Shown here: positions 1-8,673 of the stretch, piece by piece
Position numbering within the stretch: position 1 is the first letter of the stretch
Layout: every line of letters starts with the position of its first letter
From: Crocinitomicaceae bacterium
GTDB taxonomy: Bacteria; Bacteroidota; Bacteroidia; Flavobacteriales_D; Crocinitomicaceae
Length of the DNA: 64,000 nt
NCBI GenBank assembly: GCA_021325675.1
Contig: JAJTCM010000003.1
Span: forward strand, 310,001 to 374,000
Reading direction: 5' to 3'
Position numbers and translations under genes: made by a program
Notes under the pieces: model-generated
What the model was told of the DNA's origin: nothing
Database searches by the model: none
Seen by the model: only the letters and a program-made list of their open reading frames with translations

Positions 1-1403
1 GATTCCCAGCCTTCCAGCAAAGTATCTTGCGATTTTTGTGGGTTATTCATTTTTTGGCGATAAATAGAAGAGGCATTGAGGTATTTTTTCTTTGATTTTT
101 CTTCTGCGACGGATTGTTCATAAAACTGGTAGGCCAGTTCCTTCTTGCTCAATTTTAAGTAAAGGTCTCCCGCCTTTTCGTATTTTTTTAGCTCTACATA
201 AAGCTTGACAGCTTCATCGGTCATATTCCCCTTTTCATAGCATTCGGCAGCTTTTTGTGTGTTTTTAAGGTGTTTGAGATAGAGTGCCGCTGCTTCTTTG
301 TAATAGTGCCCTTCTTCTAAAGTGCTGGCTGCTTTATAATTGTTTTTGAGCAACTTCATGTAAACAAAGGCCGCTTTTTCATATTCGCCCTTATCAACCA
401 ATTCCTGCGCTGTTTTCAGGTATTGATTGGTCAAATGCGTGCCGTAATCACCGATATCTACCACTCTCCCGTTTCCTGAATTCGGGCTTTGAAATAAAGA
501 AAGGTTATTCCAGCGAACATTCAGATCAAGAAAGCCACCTTCTTTTCCGCGCGCCGCACCACTGTTATCAATCGGAATTGCATACTTAAGCGCTTCTTCC
601 GGGTTGTCTTTCAGCAACTTTAGCAATTTATCGATCTGCTTTTGGTTTCGCTCTTCCAGGTTTTCAAGGTCCCGCTGCATTTTTTCCAGCATGGGACCGC
701 TTTTTGAACTAAGCCCGAGAATTAGTTTACCAAGCCAGGACGGTTTTTTCGTTTCATCTGCTGAGCCTGTAGTTTTGGTTCCGGAATTTGCCGGACGGAA
801 AAGTAATCTGTAAAAACCAAGCTTGATTTTTTCCAGGAAATTCAAGGGATTGGAAGGAAGCTTTTCCTGTTTTGGAACAACGCTCTTTTCCAGTGCTTTT
901 AACGGATCTTCCGTTTCATCCACTTGCACCCGAAAAGTTTTGATCCGCTCAGGAATGAAGTTTGTATCTTCAGGAGAAAAGACAAACCTGAACTTCTCTT
1001 CCGGCATAACAAACAAATTCCCGATCATTAAAGTTTCCTCAAGAATTACAAAGCCCGTTTCCGGATGAAAAACATGAATTTTGTTGTTAAAAAGTCTTTC
1101 ATGATCTTCCTGGGAAATCCGGGGGCTGACCTCACATTTTTCAGGAATATAAAAATCCGGGAACACGCGTTGGCAATATTCGTGCCTGCCGGCGTTAAAA
1201 TTGCCTTCACTTTCATCAACGAGAACGATGCAACCCCAAATGCTATTTGCAGTTGAACCGGGAAGAGGAAAAATCCGGATATCATGCAAACTCATTCCCA
1301 GCGATTGGATTTCGATCAGCCAATTCCTGGCGGAAGCGCCCCGGATAAAAAAGCCACCCACGCTAAACATATTTCGCGGTGAAGGTTTAATTTTGAGTTC
1401 CAT
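1..1403 (-). CDS. TPR-repeat companion protein of a MoxR-vWA-propeller system (bpX6-like), C-terminus beyond window
   Basis: An uninterrupted minus-strand frame runs from an ATG at 1403 to the window edge, giving about 467 visible codons. The N-terminal part (roughly residues 1-155) is a compact domain beginning MELKIKPSPRNMFSVGGFFI. A basic linker follows, and from about residue 350 there are helical repeats of TPR/SNAP type with recurring 'YEKAAFVYMKLLK' and 'YKEAAALYLKHLK' units. The start overlaps the end of the vWA gene by 17 bp, so the two are translationally coupled in one operon. From memory it resembles the bpX6 family of ternary systems. That family call is inferred from context and layout; the TPR-like repeats are visible directly. 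The role is unknown, and a scaffold or target-recognition subunit is plausible. Confidence 0.75.
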   Translation of the reverse strand, partial: MELKIKPSPRNMFSVGGFFIRGASARNWLIEIQSLGMSLHDIRIFPLPGSTANSIWGCIVLVDESEGNFNAGRHEYCQRVFPDFYIPEKCEVSPRISQEDHERLFNNKIHVFHPETGFVILEETLMIGNLFVMPEEKFRFVFSPEDTNFIPERIKTFRVQVDETEDPLKALEKSVVPKQEKLPSNPLNFLEKIKLGFYRLLFRPANSGTKTTGSADETKKPSWLGKLILGLSSKSGPMLEKMQRDLENLEERNQKQIDKLLKLLKDNPEEALKYAIPIDNSGAARGKEGGFLDLNVRWNNLSLFQSPNSGNGRVVDIGDYGTHLTNQYLKTAQELVDKGEYEKAAFVYMKLLKNNYKAASTLEEGHYYKEAAALYLKHLKNTQKAAECYEKGNMTDEAVKLYVELKKYEKAGDLYLKLSKKELAYQFYEQSVAEEKSKKKYLNASSIYRQKMNNPQKSQDTLLEGWE

Positions 1404-3903
1404 AAGCTGCTCGTATCGTGTGAATAAATGGAGTAATAAACTGTTCAAAAAACAGACTCGTACTTATTTTTTCGAGTTGTTCAAATCCGGAATCCTTCGC
1501 TTTCGTTTCAACAACCGTCCCGCAATCTTCCAATTGAGCCGTTAGTTCCGAGATTTCTTTTTCGTTGAAGTAATGTGCAATGGTGGTTGGTGTGTTGTCC
1601 ACATATGTTTTAGCTGCTTTGAGACCGCAGTTTGTTGCATTGGCAATTAGTTTGGTTTGCTGAAGCCTGTCACCCGCATTCGGAAGCAACGTCATTTCAA
1701 ATAAAGGTTCACGGTAATAAACATGATTACCCGCAAAAAAATCAGCTGTGGAAACACCTAAAGAAGCATCCAGAGCTGAAGGAATATAGATTTTAGGAAT
1801 TTCCAGATTACTGCTGCTTAGGATAAAAAGCCCGGACCGGTTAATTTCGATTGTACTGCCGTCTTCAAATTCAAAGAGATTGTGATTGATTTCAGCTGCA
1901 GTAATCAGCAAACTTTCCTGGTTTTTAGCAGTCGGGTTCAGTTTGATGTGGTGTCCGGCGTTTAGCACGAGTTCATGAATGTTGAACATCAGTCTGCCAT
2001 GACGATTAATTCCAACCGTTTTTACGTTTTTGAAAACCGGGGACGAATACCCGAAGTTTGTTTGTAATTCTTTTTCCCGCTTGTTAAATTCAGCGTAGAG
2101 GTTCTTATAATTTTCCTGGATAGGACTTACTTTTCCGTCACAATCGATGCACCAGCAGCCTCTGCTATTCCGGTGAAAAAAGCAGTCTTCATAAAAGACA
2201 AAAGTTGGTCCTATTACTTGCTTCCAATCGCTGAAATGTGACTTAATTTCCGCTTTTGTAGTCAGGTTCAAAAGCATAAACTCATTCATTTGTTTGTTCA
2301 GGCAAAGTAAAATGTATTCTCCATTTTTCAGTAAGCCGATTTGGTAATCAGTTATAGAGGAAGGGAGGTTTTCATGTAAAAGTTCCCAGCCCACCTCGTG
2401 GTTCCGGGCCGTTTTTCGGTAAAACCGGAACAGAACCTTTTCTTTGCTCACCTGGAAGATTTCGCCGTTTGCTGTCGACATAAAAATGGCGTTTTCGTAA
2501 TATGGTCTGAAGAGTATGGGATAGCCACCGGAATCTTTTTTTACAAGAACCGGAAGATGTTTTGCTTTTTGTGTCCAGAGTCTATGCAGATCTAATTCCA
2601 GGTGCTGAATGTGCTTTTTACTGTTTTTAAAATTCCGAAAAAGATCAATATATCCTTGAGAATCACTATAAACCCAATAATTTATCTTCTCGGCAAATTC
2701 AGACATCGTCCGCTGCATATCAGCGCGCTCCACGGCCGTTTTTTCGGTCAGGATAAACACTTCGCGCTTCTTGTCATGCGGATTGTCCCGGAAATAGTTT
2801 GCCAGGCCCTTTGAACTGTCTATGGAAACATCCACCTGCTGAATTGCATCAATAACACCATCGATGGAGTCCATCACCAGGGCATGATAATCAGTCCCGA
2901 TCGCAAAAAGCTCACAGGGAATATCCGTTTTCGGATGACGGGCAATGGCAAGCGCTCCTGCAAAAGCAAGCGTTTTGGGCGTACCCCAGGTTTTGATTGA
3001 AATATCGATCAGCAGCACCCGCTTCAGCTCATTGCGTACCGGTGGGGCTTCACGACTTAAGTATAGTGCTTCATTATTAGCAAGCCGGGAGAGAAAAACA
3101 ACGTCCTCGTTGGCGTATTCAGAAATCAATAATTGGTCAACATTGCCTTTGTTGGAAAGGTCAGCAACTCCTCCGCTCGTTTGCTGACTCACGGCTGAGC
3201 TATGAAAAGGCAGGTTAAAACCCGACCAAAGACTTGGGATTAATGCTGCGATGTTAAATGTCCTCTGGTCCGTTAACAATTGTTCAATAAAATCGTCGCT
3301 GTTATTCCCGCTTTCCTGTTCCGGTAAGATTTCTTCCTCAACCAGCGGCAGATGGGCAATCTTCTCCAGGATTTTTTCTGGTGAAGGCATTTTGCGCCCA
3401 AGCAGGCAAAGCGTTTTCAGGTCTTTGTGAACAATTTCATCGTTGAATTCAAAAAGCAGCTGGTTTTGTGGTAAAATCTCCGAAGAATGCAAAACACGCT
3501 GGGAGTCTTTTAAGGAAAGGGCTCCATGACTTCCTTCAAAAATAGCTTTTAACAAGAGGTTTTTGTTGGGGCCACTTTTATAACGTTCCGGCACTTCGGC
3601 CAGGGTCCGGAGAAAGCGAAAGGCTTCCGGAATTTCAGTTTCAGCATAATACTTATTGGCTGAAAAGGAATGAAAGACTTGCTCCGCTTCAGAAAGCAGG
3701 TTTTTTGCCTGCGGATTAAGGGCTATGATCACCAAAAGAAAAGACCCGAAGCGCGGTAAACCTTGTTCTGCAAGTGAACTGAGATTTTGTTGGAGCATTT
3801 CGGTATAAGCAATCGTGCTGCCTTTTGGAATGGCGACAACACGGGCGTTGTCCTCCCAGCACCAGAAGTAATTGACATATGATTGAAAATAGCGTTCGTT
3901 CAT
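1387..3903 (-). CDS. vWA / beta-propeller protein of MoxR ternary system, with L7/L12-like C-terminal domain
   Basis: This 838-residue cytoplasmic protein has no signal peptide. Residues 1-290 form an alpha-helical N-terminal region. A von Willebrand A domain starts near residue 295 (RVLLIDISIKTWGTPKT); its metal site reads D300-x-S302-x-K304 instead of the usual DxSxS. Residues of about 440-700 contain repeated beta-rich blades typical of a propeller. Residues of about 733-802 align well with the C-terminal domain of ribosomal protein L7/L12, including 'CGLKAAKTYVDNTP' and 'LEDCGTVVETK'. vWA proteins pair with MoxR ATPases, and the ATPase gene lies two genes upstream. It is probably the platform remodelled by MoxR. 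The stop and start overlap those of its neighbours, indicating coupled translation. Confidence 0.85.
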   Translation of the reverse strand: MNERYFQSYVNYFWCWEDNARVVAIPKGSTIAYTEMLQQNLSSLAEQGLPRFGSFLLVIIALNPQAKNLLSEAEQVFHSFSANKYYAETEIPEAFRFLRTLAEVPERYKSGPNKNLLLKAIFEGSHGALSLKDSQRVLHSSEILPQNQLLFEFNDEIVHKDLKTLCLLGRKMPSPEKILEKIAHLPLVEEEILPEQESGNNSDDFIEQLLTDQRTFNIAALIPSLWSGFNLPFHSSAVSQQTSGGVADLSNKGNVDQLLISEYANEDVVFLSRLANNEALYLSREAPPVRNELKRVLLIDISIKTWGTPKTLAFAGALAIARHPKTDIPCELFAIGTDYHALVMDSIDGVIDAIQQVDVSIDSSKGLANYFRDNPHDKKREVFILTEKTAVERADMQRTMSEFAEKINYWVYSDSQGYIDLFRNFKNSKKHIQHLELDLHRLWTQKAKHLPVLVKKDSGGYPILFRPYYENAIFMSTANGEIFQVSKEKVLFRFYRKTARNHEVGWELLHENLPSSITDYQIGLLKNGEYILLCLNKQMNEFMLLNLTTKAEIKSHFSDWKQVIGPTFVFYEDCFFHRNSRGCWCIDCDGKVSPIQENYKNLYAEFNKREKELQTNFGYSSPVFKNVKTVGINRHGRLMFNIHELVLNAGHHIKLNPTAKNQESLLITAAEINHNLFEFEDGSTIEINRSGLFILSSSNLEIPKIYIPSALDASLGVSTADFFAGNHVYYREPLFEMTLLPNAGDRLQQTKLIANATNCGLKAAKTYVDNTPTTIAHYFNEKEISELTAQLEDCGTVVETKAKDSGFEQLEKISTSLFFEQFITPFIHTIRAAYGTQN

Positions 3904-4649
3904 AACAGAGTGGTTTCCCGGATGGAGCGGATGGTTTTTTGCAGCGAACTGCGTGTTAAAGGGTTCAGCATGCTTTTTTCTACGCGGAAATAGCTCGAAT
4001 CTTCATTCCAGACAATCCAGGAAGTTTGTTCCGGATCAATTGACTTATAAAGCAAATCGCCGACACTAAAAAGATCTAAATCAAATCCTGCGGGAAACAA
4101 AAAATTGCCGGTAATCCGGAATGCTTTTCCCTCGATTGGAAGAAGCGGTTTTCCGAAAACAAGGGCATCCATATTATTGATAATTGTCCACTGGAGTGGC
4201 TCCAAACGGAACTCCGGTAATTGGAGGGCGATTTGTTCCAATTTTTCAAGGGAGCAATATAAAGCGCCCGCTTCTTTTTCTTCTCCGCCGGTAATAATTT
4301 TTGGATGAAGTTCCTCGCTGACGCCAAAATAATTGTGGTTCAAAGCCGGAATACTCAAAGGAAAAGCGCGCTGAATCGGAGTCCAAAGCAAAGCCGGTTC
4401 CCTGCGGTCGGGCAAAAGACTGTTCAGGGGGAATAATTTCCCTGCTTTGCTATAGAAAAGTTGTTTGCGGGGAATACTTTTCACGTTTACGGCTCCCAGT
4501 TCGTCTTCCCGAAACTGGCTGACCCAGATCCATTCGCCTTCCGTAGCAACTTTCAAATGTTCCCAATGGCGCAGCTCCGCAAGATGCTCTTTATCCTGTT
4601 CAGGAACAAGCAGGTAATAAATCAGACGGTTTGCAGCATCTTGTGCCAT
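3900..4649 (-). CDS. Companion protein of MoxR-vWA-propeller system (bpX-type)
   Basis: A 249-residue soluble protein with no recognisable enzyme motif, signal peptide or membrane segment. It lies between the MoxR ATPase gene (overlap 28 bp) and the vWA gene (ATGA-type overlap 4 bp), a position filled in the MoxR-vWA-beta-propeller ternary systems by one of the small bpX families. The sequence is rich in aromatic residues and alternates short strands, with 'WIWVSQF' and 'SWIVWNEDSSYFRVEK' at the two ends. I do not recognise which bpX family it belongs to; assignment rests on operon context. A structural or adaptor role between ATPase and vWA protein is a guess. Confidence 0.75.
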   Translation of the reverse strand: MAQDAANRLIYYLLVPEQDKEHLAELRHWEHLKVATEGEWIWVSQFREDELGAVNVKSIPRKQLFYSKAGKLFPLNSLLPDRREPALLWTPIQRAFPLSIPALNHNYFGVSEELHPKIITGGEEKEAGALYCSLEKLEQIALQLPEFRLEPLQWTIINNMDALVFGKPLLPIEGKAFRITGNFLFPAGFDLDLFSVGDLLYKSIDPEQTSWIVWNEDSSYFRVEKSMLNPLTRSSLQKTIRSIRETTLL

Positions 4650-5752
4650 AAGGATTCAATTTCAGCCGTTAAATGTTCTTTGTGTTCCGGGTTTTTAATC
4701 CAGCCTGAGCGCGTCTGTACATAACGGAGTTTATCTTTGATCACGTTTTGTTCTTCAAAGGATAATTGCTGCGATTCCCATTTGCTTACCAGGAGCTGCA
4801 CTTCTTTCATCAATTCTTCCGCATTCGGGACTTTATTAAAAAAAGCCTGCGGATGGGCATCTTCCGGGTTTTCATTTTCGATCACCCGGTCAACTAGTCC
4901 GGCCAGGATTTCAATCTGCTCTTCCGTGTCCCAGATGTATTTCAAAACCCATAAATCCGTCAGCCTGGCTTCATTCCGGCCGCACATAACTGCGCTGGCA
5001 GAAATCAGGTTCTGAATTTTTACAGCCCTCCGGTCAGAAACTTTGATACCTGTATTCCGCAGATTGTGTACGAGGTCCACGTAAGGCTTACGAATAGCTT
5101 CCAGGTTAACCTGGCGGGCATGTTGTTGCAATTGTATGATGTCTTTCGGTTCAATGAGCGGTTTTTCTTCCTGCTCCCGGTTTTCCAGTTTACGGCCCGC
5201 GAGAAGCACGTGTTCCAATTCGTCCGGATCAACATAGTCACAGCGCATCCGGATGAGAAAGCGGTCCAATAAGGCGTTGAGGGCTTCATCCTCCGGAAGC
5301 AGGTTACTTGCTCCCACAAACATCAGGGCCGGGATTTTACGCGTTTCCTTCCCTCGTCTGAAAATCCGCTCATTCAAGGCCATCAGCAAACTGTTCAGGA
5401 TGGCGCTATTGGCATTGAAAATCTCATCCAGGAAAACCATCGAAGCTTCAGGAAGCATGCCTTCAGTGTTGGTGGCCAACTCTCCTTCTTTCAGTTTACG
5501 GATATCGAAAGGTCCGAAAATTTCATTCGGCTCGGTAAACCGCGTGAGTAAATATTCAAAATTTTTACCGTTTTCAATGCAATCGGACAAAGCCCGGATG
5601 ATGGCGCTTTTGGCTGTTCCCGGCGGGCCTAACAAAAACGCATTTTCCCTTGCTACCAGGCTGATAGCTAATAAATCAATGATTTCATCTTTCCCCACAA
5701 AAGACGATTTAAGGTGTGTTAGCACCTGGTTTAATTTTTCAATTTCATTCAT
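4622..5752 (-). CDS. MoxR-family AAA+ ATPase
   Basis: The 376-residue protein is a MoxR-type AAA+ ATPase. Walker A is GPPGTAKSA (residues 42-50), Walker B is MVFLDEIF (105-112), and sensor 1 is the GASN region near residue 150. The family assembles into hexameric chaperone-like remodelling machines that act on vWA-domain partners, often through metal-site threading. The partner is almost certainly the vWA/propeller protein encoded two genes downstream. The gene overlaps both neighbours (8 bp upstream, 28 bp downstream), so the five genes behave as one operon. The C-terminal third (about 250-376) is helical and includes 'KSGWIKNPEHKEHL'-like basic segments. Function as the NTP-dependent switch of the conflict system is inferred from family and context. 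Confidence 0.93.
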   Translation of the reverse strand: MNEIEKLNQVLTHLKSSFVGKDEIIDLLAISLVARENAFLLGPPGTAKSAIIRALSDCIENGKNFEYLLTRFTEPNEIFGPFDIRKLKEGELATNTEGMLPEASMVFLDEIFNANSAILNSLLMALNERIFRRGKETRKIPALMFVGASNLLPEDEALNALLDRFLIRMRCDYVDPDELEHVLLAGRKLENREQEEKPLIEPKDIIQLQQHARQVNLEAIRKPYVDLVHNLRNTGIKVSDRRAVKIQNLISASAVMCGRNEARLTDLWVLKYIWDTEEQIEILAGLVDRVIENENPEDAHPQAFFNKVPNAEELMKEVQLLVSKWESQQLSFEEQNVIKDKLRYVQTRSGWIKNPEHKEHLTAEIESLWHKMLQTV

Positions 5753-6389
5753 GTGAAGCGATTAAATTAAATTCTTTCCAATAAAAGGTTTCATACATTC
5801 CCATATAAGACCGGATCAAGGTCTGTATTTCGGCTTTTTGAGCCAATCGGATATTTTTGTTTCGCACAACCCGTTCACAGTAAAGTTGACGCAAACAGGG
5901 ATCGTCCAGGTACACCTGCATTTCCAATTTATCGTTTTCCAGCTCATAGCGCATCCCCGAATAATGCCATTGACGGAGCTGTTCCTCAAATACAGGAAGC
6001 AATGGATCTTCGCTGTCGATCACATGTAGTTGCTCCATTATGTCAGGCATAAACCTGAAACAGAGATCTACGGACAAGATGGTTCCTGGATTGATTTCAG
6101 GGCCCGGTGTTTTGAGAAAAGTTTCAGTTTCAGGGGCCAGGGCTTTCCTAAAAAGGATTACCTGGGCCGCCGTGTAAAGATAACGGGCTGCCCATAAAGC
6201 TGCTTGCGGGTTAAAAGCAGGAACCGTGTGCGGCCACGAAAGACTTTCATTTTGATATTCAAGTTCGAGAAAAGCTAGTGTTTGTTCTTCGTCTTCCGGT
6301 AAGATGTTTAACAAGTTTTCATGTAGAATGATTTCCTCTTCGAGCCGAAGAGTCCGTATCATTTCGTATAAGTGATTTTTTGTGCTCAC
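5745..6389 (-). CDS. First gene of MoxR ternary operon, small companion (bpX-type)
   Basis: A 214-residue soluble protein opening the operon, overlapping the MoxR gene by 8 bp. It is acidic and mostly helical, with no recognisable catalytic motif, signal peptide or membrane span. Two features are visible: an N-terminal leucine-rich helix pair (residues 1-50) and a C-terminal segment 'LIRSYMGMYETFYWKEFNL'. Position immediately upstream of MoxR is typical for one of the bpX families in ternary systems. The assignment is from context; I cannot name the family. About 100 bp of AT-rich sequence separate it from the next upstream gene, the probable site of the operon promoter, although no clear consensus is seen. 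Confidence 0.72.
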   Translation of the reverse strand: MSTKNHLYEMIRTLRLEEEIILHENLLNILPEDEEQTLAFLELEYQNESLSWPHTVPAFNPQAALWAARYLYTAAQVILFRKALAPETETFLKTPGPEINPGTILSVDLCFRFMPDIMEQLHVIDSEDPLLPVFEEQLRQWHYSGMRYELENDKLEMQVYLDDPCLRQLYCERVVRNKNIRLAQKAEIQTLIRSYMGMYETFYWKEFNLIASHE

Positions 6390-6493
6390 GTGAATAGAAT
6401 CGGGTTTTGCTTTCTTTGGTGCAGGAAATAAACCCCGAATTTAATAAAAAAGTAATTAAATCCTTGATTTTATAAAAGGATATCATTGAAAAT

Positions 6494-7180
6494 TTAACGA
6501 ATATTCCCAAACCAGAAAGTCTCTCCCGATTCGGTTTTGACCTGGTAAGCCCAGTTGTTTCTTTCCCCACCATAATTGATAGGATCAGAAACCGTATCTC
6601 CCGGATGGATCCAAAAATCCGGCTTATCCATATACCAGTTGTTGAAATCGATTGCGTTGAAGAAATCCCCGGTAGAATTATTTATTTCATAACAATTTAC
6701 GGCTGTCTTTTTGAACCCGGCGAATTTTATGACCTTGGCTCTTTCGGTGCTGAGATTGGTAATTTTTGTCTCATAATAAGCCGGATCATCACTCATGATA
6801 ACGGATTTTGAAAAATTAATCTGAAACAAATGATTGCCCGATGTTAATTCTTCTTTCGTAAAGCATTCATCATTCGTTCTTCCTTCCGTCATCCAGCTGA
6901 TTTCTTTCGGGTAATTTTCGAATTCAGCCGATTCATACGCAATCTGACCATCCCTGTAAGTAACAATGAAATGTTTCAGATCCGTAATTTTCTGATGCCC
7001 TGCTTTTGTAAAGAAATCCGGGGTACTAAAAACACCTTCCCGCCAGGATTTATCTATTAAAAGAAAATACCGGAACCTGTTTTCATATTCGGTGAACTTT
7101 AAGATTTTTTGTTCAGGTGGTTCACTTCTTGAACTTCCTGGAATAAAAAGTGAAACGACACGTAATAATTTATTGAACAT
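6494..7180 (-). CDS. Hypothetical protein, 228 aa
   Basis: I do not recognise this protein. It is 228 residues long, starts with a short hydrophobic segment (MFNKLLRVVSLFIPG) that may be a weak membrane anchor rather than a cleavable signal, and is otherwise a mixed alpha/beta soluble protein rich in Phe, Tyr and Asn. It reads in the same direction as the MoxR operon downstream but is separated from it by about 100 bp, so co-transcription is uncertain. Codon use and composition are like the neighbours. The C-terminus ends in 'ESGETFWFGNIR', close to the stop. Confidence 0.7.
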   Translation of the reverse strand: MFNKLLRVVSLFIPGSSRSEPPEQKILKFTEYENRFRYFLLIDKSWREGVFSTPDFFTKAGHQKITDLKHFIVTYRDGQIAYESAEFENYPKEISWMTEGRTNDECFTKEELTSGNHLFQINFSKSVIMSDDPAYYETKITNLSTERAKVIKFAGFKKTAVNCYEINNSTGDFFNAIDFNNWYMDKPDFWIHPGDTVSDPINYGGERNNWAYQVKTESGETFWFGNIR

Positions 7181-7328
7181 CTGATTTTTTAAGCTGCTAA
7201 CATAGTTATAATTCCCTATATTTGAAATGTGAATTACTGCCCTAAAAATGAACTCGTATGCTGGTTCAATAACACAAACTCAAAAATCAGATAAGTCAAA
7301 TTTCCCCCTAAAAAACAACAGGTAAATT

Positions 7329-7350
7329 ACACGTATTTATACGTGTTTTT
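7329..7350 (+). terminator. Hairpin with T-run in the 7181-7429 gap
   Basis: ACACGTA (7329-7335) and TACGTGT (7340-7346) form a 7-bp stem with a TTTA loop, followed by TTTTT. It has the shape of an intrinsic terminator on the plus strand, although no plus-strand gene lies immediately upstream. A possible -7 box TAGATTTG is at 7394-7401, before the next gene. Nothing else is recognisable in this 249-bp gap. Confidence 0.35.
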
Positions 7351-7429
7351 GAGTCAAATCAGTAAAAATAAGCGAATTGTAAAATTAGTTTTTTAGATTT
7401 GGGTAATTCTAACGCTTATTTCCGCTATT

Positions 7430-8374
7430 ATGAAAACAGGAATCTTATTTGTTGCTTTTATTGTAAGTGCAACGTACTCATTTTCCCAGATTTTAATCGA
7501 TGTCACCGAACAAACAATCCTACTTCCCGGTCATAGTGAGAAGGAAGTATATTTTGCCTTTGCTGCAGGGGACCAGGTTGTCTTGAACCTAAAATCAAAG
7601 AAAAAGACGATAGGTCAGGTCGAAATCATCGAATATCCATCCAATTCAAAATTTTCAGATGTAGATGTTAAGGCAGTTAACAAAACCATGCAGGTAAGCC
7701 AAAATACGGTATTCATCTACAAGTTTAAAAACACCTCCCGTAAGAAACGACTATGCAAAATCAAGATCCAGCGGATCCCGGCTAACGAGTCTACCAAAAA
7801 TTACAACTCAGCCGTACGATGGATTACCAAACAGGACACGACCTGGAACGTGTATACGAAAGAAGTGTTGGTCGGACACGATACCACTTACCAGCAAAAA
7901 TCAAAAAAAGTATTGCTGAAAACGGAAATTAAGGAGTCTCTTATCCTGGATAAAACACCGCGGGTCCACACCAGTTTAAATTCCAAGGGCAATAAAACGG
8001 AAGTTTCTTTCACCATACCCGAAAATGAAACAAGTGATCTGAAAACCAAAGAGCTTGTATCCTGGGGATATTGGATTGGGGTAAACGATGAAGGAAGCAA
8101 AGCCTGGAATGATAATATGAAAACGGTTGTCAGCCTGGCATCGAAGGTAACCAGCATTGTGATTTCTCCTTTAGGCGGGGCAGCCCTTGGACTTGTTGGA
8201 AACCTCGCTATCCCTGCAGGCGGCGACGAAGTGTTTTATCGTTTGGCAAACAAAGAAAACCGGGATTTGTTTTGGAAAGATGTCGATTTTAAGGCTTATG
8301 ACAAAGGCAATGGAACTGCTGCTTATAAACTTTACGAAAAGAACTTCCTGGATAAGTATTTTATTGAGAAATGA
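7430..8374 (+). CDS. Secreted hypothetical protein, apparently truncated by frameshift
   Basis: The frame encodes 314 residues with an N-terminal signal peptide (MKTGILFVAFIVSATYSFSQ, predicted cleavage after the Ser-Gln region). The mature part starts with a beta-rich region. A hydrophobic glycine-rich stretch near residues 243-263 ('ISPLGGAALGLVGNLAIPAG') could insert in a membrane. The frame stops at 8374, but the next frame continues from about 8370 with a protein-like sequence that fits as its C-terminus, so the gene is probably broken by a small indel in an A-rich run. No family is recognised. Export to periplasm or outer membrane is inferred from the signal peptide. Confidence 0.7.
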   Translation: MKTGILFVAFIVSATYSFSQILIDVTEQTILLPGHSEKEVYFAFAAGDQVVLNLKSKKKTIGQVEIIEYPSNSKFSDVDVKAVNKTMQVSQNTVFIYKFKNTSRKKRLCKIKIQRIPANESTKNYNSAVRWITKQDTTWNVYTKEVLVGHDTTYQQKSKKVLLKTEIKESLILDKTPRVHTSLNSKGNKTEVSFTIPENETSDLKTKELVSWGYWIGVNDEGSKAWNDNMKTVVSLASKVTSIVISPLGGAALGLVGNLAIPAGGDEVFYRLANKENRDLFWKDVDFKAYDKGNGTAAYKLYEKNFLDKYFIEK

Positions 8375-8540
8375 AAATTATGTCACTCCAATTGATGTCC
8401 AGGTAAAGGTTACTGCCGTATTTGAAACCAAAACGTATGAATATCAAAAGTATACGAATATGCAAATCAAACCCCGTTACGAAAAGCAGATTTTCAAAGA
8501 TCCGAGTATTTCTTCGAAGACTATTCCGGTGAATTATTGA
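8370..8540 (+). pseudogene. Out-of-frame C-terminal remainder of the preceding gene
   Basis: In the frame beginning at 8370 the sequence reads NENYVTPIDVQVKV and continues for about 56 codons to a stop at 8540, with alternating hydrophobic residues of a beta strand-rich domain ('VKVTAVFETKTYEYQKYT', 'YEKQIFKDPSI'). It directly abuts the stop of the previous frame at GAGAAATGAAAAT, and adding one or removing two bases there would fuse them. It has no start codon of its own in a sensible place. Either a true frameshift mutation, a sequencing error in the A run, or programmed slippage. Confidence 0.6.
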
Positions 8541-8673
8541 TGGTATATAGCTCATGAGTATGATCGTAAGTGACCTAATAGCGACCTTTTAACATCTGTC
8601 CTCTAAAAACTTTCCTGATTAATGATTCTCGACCTTTTCTGAATTTTTATATTTACGACACAAAATAACATCC

